From NCBI GenBank assembly GCA_004555245.1, contig SFIS01000061.1, forward strand, positions 1 through 14,873: a stretch of 14,873 nt of DNA. Reading direction: 5' to 3'. Of this stretch, positions 1 to 6,688 are shown in pieces. A program made the position numbers and the translations under genes. Within the stretch, counting starts at the first letter, position 1. Each line of letters begins with the position of its first letter. This DNA is from Bacteroidales bacterium. GTDB lineage: Bacteria; Bacteroidota; Bacteroidia; Bacteroidales; Bacteroidaceae. Below the pieces are notes generated by a model that worked only from the letters and a program-made list of their open reading frames with translations, was not told the DNA's origin and did not search any database.

Positions 1-75
1 GACTCCCTCTTTTACGCCACAAACAGTGCTTTGGCTGCTGTTGGCAATATCTTAAAAGTAAATTACTCATTATAA
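1..75 (+). CDS. Possible C-terminal end of an upstream gene, cut by the window edge
   Basis: Frame 1 is open from the window edge to a TAA at 73-75 and encodes 24 residues ending in ILKVNYSL. The composition is plausible for the end of a folded protein, but frame 3 is also open here, so the reading is weak. No hairpin terminator follows. I do not recognise the protein. Confidence 0.22.
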   Translation, partial: DSLFYATNSALAAVGNILKVNYSL

Positions 76-249
76 AAATCTTTTTGCACAGTTACTTAGT
101 TAAAAAGGCGACGGACGTTTTTACTTTTCCCCGTCTGCATACGTCATATATATAGAAAGGAGGCGGCAAGACCATGCAGCCATGCCAGCCTACGGGAGAC
201 AGTATGGCTGCCATACATTATTTCAAAACAAAACAAAACAGAAAGCATT
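76..249. other. AT-rich intergenic region upstream of the PepSY-like gene
   Basis: No gene that I can support. The stretch holds a perfect Shine-Dalgarno-like AAAGGAGG at 156-163 and a short inverted repeat (GTATGG, CTG, CCATAC) around 204-218. The bases just before the ATG at 250 are A-rich, which is the usual initiation context in Bacteroidetes. I could not find a convincing TTTG plus TAnnTTTG promoter pair, although the promoter of the 250-696 gene should lie here. Confidence 0.4.
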
Positions 250-696
250 ATGAAAAGGACAAAAAGACTGTTGTTGGTTGCAGTATGCTGCATCGTGTCA
301 TTCCTTACACCCGCATACGCAGACAACGAGAAACCTATCCAGGCTACACAACTGCCATCAAAGGCGCAGACGGTGATAGCAAGTCATTTCAAGGGACAGA
401 AGGTGTCGCACGCCACCGTCGAATCGGGCATTACGAGCAGACAGTATGAGGTGACGCTCCAGAACGGCGTACAGCTGGAGTTTGACAAGAAGGGCACGGT
501 GACGAAGGTGGACTGCAAGCGCGGCACGGTGCCCGAGAAAATGATTCCCCAGCGCATCAGAGAGCATGTGAAGACAAACTATCCCGGCGCGACGGTGAGG
601 AAATACGAGATTGACAAGAAGGAGTATGAGGTGGAACTGTCTAACGGCGTGGAAATCACATTCGACAAGAATTTCCGCGTGAAGAAGGTGGACTGA
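250..696 (+). CDS. Exported PepSY-like protein with two tandem repeats
   Basis: This 148-residue protein has a clear signal peptide (KR-rich start, hydrophobic residues about 7-20) with a likely signal peptidase I site after AYA at residue 24, so it should be periplasmic or secreted. The mature part is two copies of one module, about residues 35-89 and 94-148. Each runs from a short helix region through a YEVxLxNGVxxxFDK strand pair (66-80 and 126-140) and ends in KVD. This is the layout of the Bacteroidetes PepSY-like (DUF2874 / PF11396) proteins, whose biochemical role is unknown; an inhibitory or ligand-binding role has been suggested for PepSY folds in general. The start fits the signal peptide. 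The gene stands alone, with an intrinsic terminator directly after it. Confidence 0.85.
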   Translation: MKRTKRLLLVAVCCIVSFLTPAYADNEKPIQATQLPSKAQTVIASHFKGQKVSHATVESGITSRQYEVTLQNGVQLEFDKKGTVTKVDCKRGTVPEKMIPQRIREHVKTNYPGATVRKYEIDKKEYEVELSNGVEITFDKNFRVKKVD

Positions 697-732
697 CGTT
701 TCCGCCAGACAGCTCAGGCGAATACTGACATG

Positions 733-768
733 GGTGGGCCGGATGATTCCGGTCCACCTTCTTTTTTT
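733..768 (+). terminator. Rho-independent terminator after the PepSY-like gene
   Basis: A 10-bp stem pairs 733-742 with 749-758 (one G-U pair) around the 6-nt loop ATGATT. A T-rich tail follows, including seven consecutive T at 762-768. It lies 36 bp behind the stop codon and is one of the two clearest intrinsic terminators in the window. Confidence 0.88.
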
Positions 769-841
769 CCTCTCTGCCACGCCCGGCACGGGCCGCCGAC
801 GGGGAAAAACATGGTCTGAAAGAAATTTATCGCCCTTTGCG

Positions 842-872
842 TATGCGCTTTCGGATATTTTTCGTAACTTTG
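842..872 (+). promoter_or_regulatory. Bacteroidetes-type promoter for the DUF4491-NUDIX gene
   Basis: TAACTTTG at 865-872 matches the Bacteroidetes -7 element TAnnTTTG exactly. TATG at 842-845 sits 19 bp upstream and matches the -33 element TTTG in three of four bases. A perfect TTTG at 836-839 is also present but with a long 25-bp spacer. Transcription would begin near 879, giving a leader of about 46 nt before the ATG at 926. Confidence 0.55.
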
Positions 873-925
873 CAACAGTTCAGCAGCTGACACGTTTTTT
901 CACAAACAAAACACCATCCGGACAC

Positions 926-1846
926 ATGAACTTTTCAGGTTTGATTATCGCCGTCGCTACATTCGTCGTGATTGGTCTGTTCCACCCCATCGTCATAAAG
1001 AGCGAGTACCGCTTCGGCACACGTTGCTGGTGGGTGTTCGCCCTTGCGGGCGTGGCTTTCATCGCGGCGAGCCTTCTCGTCGAAGACGGTATGCTCAGCC
1101 CGGTGCTGGGCGTGGTGGGATGCTCGTGCCTGTGGAGTATTCTCGAGATTTTCGAGCAGAGGGAGAGGGTCAGGAAAGGATGGTTCCCTATGAACCCGAG
1201 ACGCAGGGAGGACTATCTGGCACACGATGACTGCCGCGACGGCGGAAAAGAGACATCCCGCAACGGCAATGACACCGCGAAGGCTGACGGCGAAGATGAC
1301 CCGATGGCATGGAAGGTGGTGGAGAGCGAATACGTCTTCCGGAAACCGTGGCTGACGGCACGGCGGGAGCATGTCGTGCTGCCGACGGGAGCGGAGATAA
1401 AGGATTTCTATGTCTTGGAATATCCGGAGTTCTGCAATGTCATAGCACTGACGCGCGACGGGCGCTTTGTCATGGAACGCCAGTATCGCCACGCCTGCCG
1501 CCTGACGGCGACTGAACTGCCGGCGGGATGTGTGGAAGAGGGCGAAGACCCCATGGAGGCGGCAAAGCGGGAGCTGTATGAAGAGACAGGATACGGCGGA
1601 GGAGAATGGAGGGAACTGATGACGATATGCCCTAACCCCGGCGCATGCACTAACCGCAGCCACACCTTTGTAGCTACAGGGGTGGAGAAGATTTCGGACC
1701 AGCACCTCGAAGATTCGGAGGACATAAAGGTGGAGCTGAAAAGTCGGGAAGAGGTGTTGAGGATGCTGCACAACGATGAGTTCCACCAGGCGATGATGGC
1801 GGCGCCGCTCTGGAAATATTTCTCGTCATGTCAGCAACAGCCATAA
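926..1846 (+). CDS. DUF4491 membrane domain fused in frame to a NUDIX hydrolase
   Basis: The 306-residue product has two parts. Residues 1-97 match DUF4491, a small Bacteroidetes membrane protein of unknown function, usually about 95-100 residues. Visible hallmarks are the N-terminal hydrophobic segment, FHPIVIKSEY at 19-28, GTRCWW at 31-36, EIFEQ at 74-78 and KGWFPMNPRRR at 84-94. A polar linker rich in D, G, N and K (98-126) leads to a NUDIX domain (127-306) of the ADP-ribose pyrophosphatase-like type. Its NUDIX box G-x5-E-x7-RE-x2-EE-x-G is complete: G201, E207, R215, E216, E219, E220, G222. It should cleave nucleoside diphosphate derivatives on the cytosolic face. The start at 926 is where DUF4491 proteins normally begin; the frame is open further up to 734, but that part overlaps the terminator and promoter. 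Met127 (ATG at 1304) is where standalone homologues usually start, so internal initiation is possible. No stop codon separates the domains. Confidence 0.82.
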   Translation: MNFSGLIIAVATFVVIGLFHPIVIKSEYRFGTRCWWVFALAGVAFIAASLLVEDGMLSPVLGVVGCSCLWSILEIFEQRERVRKGWFPMNPRRREDYLAHDDCRDGGKETSRNGNDTAKADGEDDPMAWKVVESEYVFRKPWLTARREHVVLPTGAEIKDFYVLEYPEFCNVIALTRDGRFVMERQYRHACRLTATELPAGCVEEGEDPMEAAKRELYEETGYGGGEWRELMTICPNPGACTNRSHTFVATGVEKISDQHLEDSEDIKVELKSREEVLRMLHNDEFHQAMMAAPLWKYFSSCQQQP

Positions 1847-1894
1847 CGACAACCAGCCTGTAAACTCGTCAAAAAGGAATCAAGGAGAAGAATC

Positions 1895-1942
1895 ATGAAT
1901 TCCCGATACCCTCCCGCTTCAGGAATTCTCGCCAGCTGTTGA
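1895..1942 (+). CDS. Possible 15-codon leader peptide ahead of iorA
   Basis: An ATG at 1895 is preceded at 7-nt spacing by AAGGAG (1882-1887), a rarity among the genes in this window. It opens a 15-codon frame (MNSRYPPASGILASC) closed by TGA at 1940-1942. GC-rich hairpins and the iorA start follow. The peptide is not visibly rich in Phe, Trp or Tyr (one Tyr), so it does not look like a classical aromatic attenuator. It may be fortuitous. Confidence 0.25.
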   Translation: MNSRYPPASGILASC

Positions 1943-1950
1943 AACCCATA

Positions 1951-2004
1951 AACGGGGAAAGCGGGGAATTGCCGGGGAAACGCCGGCCCCCGGGCACAGC
2001 CCGG
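1951..2004 (+). promoter_or_regulatory. GC-rich structured leader upstream of iorA
   Basis: Three GGGGAA blocks start at 1954, 1963 and 1974. Two hairpins follow: GCCGG at 1971-1975 can pair with CCGGC at 1983-1987, and CCGGGC at 1990-1995 pairs perfectly with GCCCGG at 1999-2004 over a 3-nt loop. No T-run follows, so this is not a standard terminator. Structure here could control entry into the iorA operon; no named riboswitch class is recognised. Confidence 0.35.
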
Positions 2005-2055
2005 CAAGCAGGAAAAACGAAAACTGACATATACCATAACTCAAACGACAAAAAG

Positions 2056-3633
2056 ATGAAAAAACTTCTATTGGGCGACGAGGCGATTGCCTTGGGTGCC
2101 ATACATGCCGGACTGAGCGGTGTGTATGCTTATCCCGGCACGCCGTCAACCGAAATAACCGAGTTTATCCAGACCGATCCCATAGCGAAGGCAAGGGGTG
2201 TGCACAGCCGATGGTGTACGAACGAGAAGACCGCCATGGAGGCTGCCCTCGGCATGTCGTATGCCGGGAAACGTGCCCTTGTCTGCATGAAGCATGTGGG
2301 CATGAATGTGTGTGCAGACGCTTTCGTCAACTCTGCCATAACGGGAGCAAACGGCGGTCTTGTCGTGCTCGCCGCCGACGACCCATCGATGCACTCGTCG
2401 CAGAACGAGCAGGATTCACGCTTCTACGGCAAGTTCGCACTCGTGCCCATACTCGAGCCGTCAAACCAGCAGGAGGCTTACGACATGATGTCTGACGCCT
2501 TCGACATGTCTGAGCAGATGAAGGTGCCTGTGATGCTGCGCATCGTGACACGTCTCGCCCACTCGCGCGCTGCCGTGGAGACAAGAGAGCCGCGCAACGA
2601 GAACACGCTGAACATCAGCACCGACCAATGGGTGCTGCTGCCCGGCATCGCGCGCCGGCGCTACGCCGCCCTGATCGACAAGCAAAAGGGGATGTGCGAG
2701 GCTGCCGGAAGGTCTATATATAATAAGGTGGAGAAAGGGACAGGCAGACTGGGCATCATCGCATGCGGGATAGGATACAACTACGTGAAAGAGTGTGGCG
2801 ACACAGGGGCTGACGTGATGAAGGTGTCTCAATATCCTCTACCGGAAGAGATGGTGCGACGCCTCGCGGCAGAGAACGACGCCATCCTCGTGGTGGAAGA
2901 CGGACAACCCGTCGTCGAAGAAGACGTGAAGAAACTCCTGGGCGCGGACTATGCCGTGAAAGGACGTCTGACAGGCGACCTGCCCCGGACGGGCGAACTG
3001 ACACCCGACTGTGTGGCAGCGGCCCTGGGCAAACCCGCCGCCGCCGTATTTGAAACCGCGAGATGTGTAGCGCCGCGACCGCCACAGCTATGCAAGGGCT
3101 GCGGACACCGCGATGTATATGGGGCGCTGGTGAACATCATCAACGAATATCCCGACGCACGTGTCTTCGGAGACATCGGATGCTATACCCTCGGCGCGCT
3201 GCCGCCCTTCAAAGCGCTATCGTCGTGTGTAGATATGGGAGCCTCGATAACAATGGCGAAAGGTGCCGCCGATGCCGGTGTGCGCCCTGCCATCGCCGTG
3301 ATAGGAGATTCGACGTTCACACACTCGGGCATGACAGGGCTGCTCGATGCCATCAACGAGAACTCACCCATCACCGTCATCATCAGCGACAACCTCACGA
3401 CGGGCATGACGGGCGGACAGGATTCGGCGGGAACAAACAAATACGAGGCGATTTGTCGAGGCTTGGGAATGGACCCCGAGCATCTGCATGTCGTCACTCC
3501 GCTGCCGAAGAACATACCCGCCATCACAGAACTGATGAAGAAGGAAATAGAATATGAGGGCGTCTCGGTCATCATTCCAAGACGAGAATGCATACAGACA
3601 GCTGCAAGACATGCACGGGAGAAAAGAGGATAA
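2056..3633 (+). CDS. iorA: Indolepyruvate ferredoxin oxidoreductase, alpha subunit
   Basis: This 525-residue thiamine-diphosphate enzyme subunit catalyses, with IorB, arylpyruvate + CoA + oxidised ferredoxin to arylacetyl-CoA + CO2 + reduced ferredoxin, reversibly. The N-terminal pyrimidine-binding half carries YPGTPSTEI (26-34). A middle domain spans about 230-300. The C-terminal thiamine-diphosphate half has LCKGCGHR (345-352), GDIGCYTLG (372-380) and GDS with the downstream DN (417-419, 445-446) expected for the Mg-diphosphate site. It ends at EKRG, right after the IIPRREC region, so it lacks the C-terminal 2[4Fe-4S] ferredoxin domain of the longer archaeal IorA (over 600 residues). The ATG at 2056 gives the family N-terminus MKKLLLGDEA; an in-frame TTG at 1939 would add 39 atypical residues. 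It heads the operon, 38 bp before iorB. A pyruvate-family substrate is less likely, given the PaaK genes beside it. Confidence 0.93.
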   Translation: MKKLLLGDEAIALGAIHAGLSGVYAYPGTPSTEITEFIQTDPIAKARGVHSRWCTNEKTAMEAALGMSYAGKRALVCMKHVGMNVCADAFVNSAITGANGGLVVLAADDPSMHSSQNEQDSRFYGKFALVPILEPSNQQEAYDMMSDAFDMSEQMKVPVMLRIVTRLAHSRAAVETREPRNENTLNISTDQWVLLPGIARRRYAALIDKQKGMCEAAGRSIYNKVEKGTGRLGIIACGIGYNYVKECGDTGADVMKVSQYPLPEEMVRRLAAENDAILVVEDGQPVVEEDVKKLLGADYAVKGRLTGDLPRTGELTPDCVAAALGKPAAAVFETARCVAPRPPQLCKGCGHRDVYGALVNIINEYPDARVFGDIGCYTLGALPPFKALSSCVDMGASITMAKGAADAGVRPAIAVIGDSTFTHSGMTGLLDAINENSPITVIISDNLTTGMTGGQDSAGTNKYEAICRGLGMDPEHLHVVTPLPKNIPAITELMKKEIEYEGVSVIIPRRECIQTAARHAREKRG

Positions 3634-3671
3634 CCAATAATTCCTGCCGACAAACCGTCAACTATAACAAC

Positions 3672-4238
3672 ATGAAAAAAGACATCATACTCTGCGGCGT
3701 GGGAGGGCAAGGCATCCTCTCTGTCGCAACCATCATAGGCGAGGCTGCCACAAAAGCCGGCGTGAATCTGAAACAGGCTGAGGTGCATGGCATGAGCCAG
3801 CGCGGAGGAGACGTACAGTCGAACCTGCGCCTGTCAACAGAACCGATATACAGCGACCTCATCCCAAAGGGCGGATGCGACCTCATCATATCAATGGAAC
3901 CAATGGAGGCACTGAGATACCTGCCATATCTGGCTGAGAACGGCGTCATCGTGACAAGCAACAAACCCTTTGTCAACATTCCAGACTACCCAGCCGAGGA
4001 TGTACTCTTCGGAGAACTGAACCAACTGCCGCATGTGGTGCAGCTCGACATCGAAGAGGTGGCGAAAGAAGCTGGGAGCGTGAGGAGCGCAAACGTCGTA
4101 CTGCTCGGCATGGCAGCGAAATATCTCGAAATAGTAACACCCGGACAGCTGAGGGATGCCGTAAGGACAATCTTCGCACGAAAGGGGGAAGCGGTGGTTG
4201 AAGCGAACCTCAAGGCGTTCGATGCCGCAAACAAATAG
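3672..4238 (+). CDS. iorB: Indolepyruvate ferredoxin oxidoreductase, beta subunit
   Basis: The 188-residue small subunit belongs to the gamma-type domain family of 2-oxoacid oxidoreductases. It begins with MKKDIILCGVGGQGI, containing the typical GVGGQG loop (9-14), and has the conserved segment AEVHGMSQRGGDVQ around residues 40-53, which contributes to the CoA and interface region. It forms the IorAB complex with the upstream product. Length is normal (about 190). The ATG at 3672 is chosen because the glycine loop follows at the usual distance; the frame is open upstream to 3588, overlapping the end of iorA. No cysteine cluster is visible, so neither subunit carries an obvious ferredoxin domain. 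The next gene starts 37 bp downstream. Confidence 0.92.
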   Translation: MKKDIILCGVGGQGILSVATIIGEAATKAGVNLKQAEVHGMSQRGGDVQSNLRLSTEPIYSDLIPKGGCDLIISMEPMEALRYLPYLAENGVIVTSNKPFVNIPDYPAEDVLFGELNQLPHVVQLDIEEVAKEAGSVRSANVVLLGMAAKYLEIVTPGQLRDAVRTIFARKGEAVVEANLKAFDAANK

Positions 4239-4275
4239 ACCGTAAACAACACTTCTGACAACAAGGAAAAAGAAA

Positions 4276-5613
4276 GTGAAAAACATAGGCAAGACAAAGA
4301 ATCGCGGGTGCGAATACTTCGACCCGGAGATGGAGACCATGAGCCGCGGCGAGATAGAAGCACTGCAGACACAGCGTCTGCAAGCCACGGTGAGACACTG
4401 CATGAATTCAGCCTTCTACAAGAAACGGTTTGAAGAAGCGCGACTGAAACCCGAGGACATCAAGACGCTCGACGACCTGCGCCGGATTCCGTTCACGACA
4501 AAGCAGGACCTGCGCGAGACCTACCCCTTCGGCATGGCAGCCGTGCCGCTCGAACAATGCACACGACTGCACTCTTCGTCTGGCACGACAGGCAACCCGA
4601 CCGTCATACTGCACACCGACACGGACATCGACGAATGGGCGAACCAAGTGGCGCGAAACCTGTGGATGGTGGGACTACGCCCGGACGACGTCTTCCAGAA
4701 CTCAAGCGGATACGGAATGTTCACAGGAGGCCTCGGATTCCAGAACGGAGCAGAGAAACTCGGTATGCTCACCGTGCCTGCCGCAGCAGGAAACTCGCTG
4801 AGACAGATAAAATTCATAAAAGACTTCGGGACAACGGCAATACACGCCGTGCCGTCATATCTCACACGCCTGAAAGAGGTGATGGACAAAGAAGGCGTGG
4901 ACCCGCGCAAAGACACCAAACTGAGAATCTTCGCCATCGGAGCCGAGCCACACTCAGAAGAACAACGCAGACGTATCGAAGAGATGTTCGGCGTGAAGGC
5001 ATACAACTCGTTCGGAATGTCTGAGATGTGCGGACCGGGAGTTGGTTTTGAATGTAAAGAGCAGAACGGACTGCACTTCTGGGAAGACTACTATATCGTG
5101 GAAATCGTCAACCCCGAGACACTCGAGCCGGTGGCAGACGGAGAACTCGGAGAACTGGTGCTCACAAGCATCAGACGAGAGGCAATGCCACTGCTACGCT
5201 ACAGGACACGCGACCTCACACGTGTGCTCGGACGCTCATGCCCGTGCGGAAGAAACCACATACGTCTCGACAGGATGAGAGGACGCTCGGACGACATGAT
5301 GGTGCTCAAAGGCGTCAACATCTTCCCGATACAGATAGAAAAGATTCTGATGCAGTTCCCCGAACTCGCCAACAACTATCTCATCACACTGACCACCGAC
5401 GAGGACAACGACAACATGACGGTAGAAGTGGAACTCGAAGAACTCTTCACCGACGACTACCAAAGACTGCTCGCACTCTCGAAAAGCATACAACGGGCAT
5501 TGAAAGACGAAATCCTGCTCACGCCGCATGTGAAACTCGTGCCGAAAGGCAGCCTGCCCGTTGCCGAAGGCAAGGCGGTGAGAGTGGTGGACAAACGGAA
5601 AGTGTATCAATAA
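4276..5613 (+). CDS. paaK: Phenylacetate-CoA ligase family protein, first copy
   Basis: This 445-residue adenylate-forming enzyme would convert an arylacetate, ATP and CoA to arylacetyl-CoA, AMP and pyrophosphate, or run backwards. Visible motifs are the P-loop SSGTTGNP (101-108), FGMSEM (246-251), RYRTRD (308-313), GRSDDM (336-341) and the C-terminal catalytic lysine in EGKAVRVVDKR (Lys433). A cysteine pair CPCGR (322-326) is typical of the family. After the conserved FTGGLG it has Phe155-Gln156, where canonical PaaK proteins have Ala-His, suggesting an altered acid pocket. The start is GTG at 4276, chosen because the family N-terminus aligns just downstream; ATG at 4330 is the next option and would remove conserved residues. 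It lies in the IorAB operon with a paralogue at 6689. The exact substrate (phenylacetate, indoleacetate or hydroxyphenylacetate) cannot be read from the sequence. Confidence 0.9.
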   Translation: MKNIGKTKNRGCEYFDPEMETMSRGEIEALQTQRLQATVRHCMNSAFYKKRFEEARLKPEDIKTLDDLRRIPFTTKQDLRETYPFGMAAVPLEQCTRLHSSSGTTGNPTVILHTDTDIDEWANQVARNLWMVGLRPDDVFQNSSGYGMFTGGLGFQNGAEKLGMLTVPAAAGNSLRQIKFIKDFGTTAIHAVPSYLTRLKEVMDKEGVDPRKDTKLRIFAIGAEPHSEEQRRRIEEMFGVKAYNSFGMSEMCGPGVGFECKEQNGLHFWEDYYIVEIVNPETLEPVADGELGELVLTSIRREAMPLLRYRTRDLTRVLGRSCPCGRNHIRLDRMRGRSDDMMVLKGVNIFPIQIEKILMQFPELANNYLITLTTDEDNDNMTVEVELEELFTDDYQRLLALSKSIQRALKDEILLTPHVKLVPKGSLPVAEGKAVRVVDKRKVYQ

Positions 5614-5666
5614 GAGCATACACGACCGGGACAACACCGGACATACAATAAGACACCTCAAACACA

Positions 5667-6095
5667 ATGACAGACATGACTATAAAACAACTCTCCATTT
5701 TCATCGAGAACAAAGGCGGAACGCTGGTAAAAGTGCTCGACACGCTGAGCAAAGGCGGAATACAGATTATCGCCTCGACCATAGCCGACACAAAAGACTA
5801 CGGAATATACCGCGTGTTGTGCGACAAGCCGACACAGGCTTTCATCATGCTGCGCGAGGCAGGCATCAACGTGCAACTTGCCGATGTCATCGCACTATCT
5901 ATCGACGACATACCGGGACAGGCGGCAGAAGCCGTAGAAGCCATCTCGGAAGCCGGGGTCAGCATTCTGTACATGTACTCGTTCCTGTGGAAAGGAAAAG
6001 GAACGCTCGTCATGCGGACCGACCCCGTGGAACGGGCGAAAGAGATTATCACCATAGAGAAACTGACTTTCCTCACAGAAATAGATTTCGAATAA
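5667..6095 (+). CDS. Tandem ACT-domain protein, possible amino acid sensor
   Basis: The 142-residue protein is two ACT domains in a row, about residues 5-70 and 72-140, with no catalytic domain. Each starts with a beta strand followed by a helix: KQLSIFIENKGGTLVKVLDTL at about 7-27, with the G-G-T turn typical of ACT ligand sites, and VIALSIDDIPGQAAEAVEAI in the second. ACT domains bind amino acids and regulate enzymes allosterically; freestanding tandem ACT proteins recur beside phenylacetate-CoA ligase genes in Bacteroidetes. Binding of an aromatic amino acid and control of IorAB or a ligase is my inference. ATG 5667 is taken; ATG 5676, three codons in, is equally possible. The 53-bp spacer before it is CA-rich and T-poor (4 T). 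Confidence 0.85.
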   Translation: MTDMTIKQLSIFIENKGGTLVKVLDTLSKGGIQIIASTIADTKDYGIYRVLCDKPTQAFIMLREAGINVQLADVIALSIDDIPGQAAEAVEAISEAGVSILYMYSFLWKGKGTLVMRTDPVERAKEIITIEKLTFLTEIDFE

Positions 6096-6173
6096 TTCGC
6101 CCCTACATCATGCAGAAGGAAGCGGAACAACACCTCCCCACACCCTGACAACACAAAAGAAATACCGGAAACC

Positions 6174-6587
6174 ATGACTCTCCTCGAACGACTGAACAAC
6201 GACGACCGCTTTGCGAAATTCGTCGGAGCACAACTGACAGAAATCAGCGAAGCGTATGCAAAGGCAGAACTGACGGTGGAAGAACGCCATCTCAACGGAG
6301 GAGGCGTCTGTCAGGGCGGCGTGATATTCACACTCGCCGACCTCGCCTTCGCTGCGGTGGCAAACTCGCACGGAACACTGACACTCGGCATATCGAACAA
6401 CATCACTTTCCTGAAACCGGCACAAAAGGGCGACCGCATCACTGCCGTATGCCACGCGACACACGAACATCATAAACTGCCATACTGCAACATAAGGGTC
6501 ACAAACCAGAACGGAGAACTCATCTGCAACATGACAGGCCTCGCCTACCGGACGAAGAAAGAGATGCAATACGACAGCCTGATGTAA
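6174..6587 (+). CDS. paaI: PaaI-type hotdog thioesterase
   Basis: The 137-residue protein has the single hotdog fold of PaaI / YbgC-like acyl-CoA thioesterases and should hydrolyse arylacetyl-CoA or related thioesters in the cytosol, releasing CoA. The signature region is HLNGGGVCQGGVIFTLADLA (39-58), forming the central hot-dog helix. Asp56 is in the position of the catalytic Asp of E. coli PaaI (Asp61). The usual His-Gly before the helix is Gln47-Gly here, a change I believe is common in Bacteroidetes copies. Length is normal. It lies between the two ligase genes, which fits rescue of CoA trapped as arylacetyl-CoA. In E. coli paaI belongs to aerobic phenylacetate degradation, but none of the ring-oxidation genes are present. 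The symbol is by family, not proven orthology. Confidence 0.86.
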   Translation: MTLLERLNNDDRFAKFVGAQLTEISEAYAKAELTVEERHLNGGGVCQGGVIFTLADLAFAAVANSHGTLTLGISNNITFLKPAQKGDRITAVCHATHEHHKLPYCNIRVTNQNGELICNMTGLAYRTKKEMQYDSLM

Positions 6588-6688
6588 GCTCACCACGCCA
6601 CGAATACCATTCAAGGAAAAAGACCGGAACGGCTGCCGACAAAAGAAAAACGACACCACTCACTTTTACCAATACAAAAAAGACAACT

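Noticed and set aside
174..449. A 91-codon plus-strand frame with a perfect AAAGGAGG 10 nt before its ATG
   Set aside because: It overlaps the signal-peptide and repeat coding part of the PepSY-like gene in another frame, and its protein is basic and low in hydrophobic order. The SD match is striking but the PepSY frame is clearly the coding one.
734..925. Upstream in-frame extension of the DUF4491-NUDIX gene
   Set aside because: It would start inside the terminator hairpin and cross the predicted promoter. DUF4491 homologues begin at the ATG at 926.
935..1786. A 283-codon minus-strand frame opposite the NUDIX gene
   Set aside because: It is antisense to a gene with a complete NUDIX motif, is rich in His, Arg and Cys, and shows no domain. 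It is a by-product of codon bias.
1939..2055. Upstream TTG start that would extend IorA by 39 residues
   Set aside because: The extra residues are unlike any IorA N-terminus and run through the GC-rich hairpins. The ATG at 2056 gives the family start MKKLLLGDEA.
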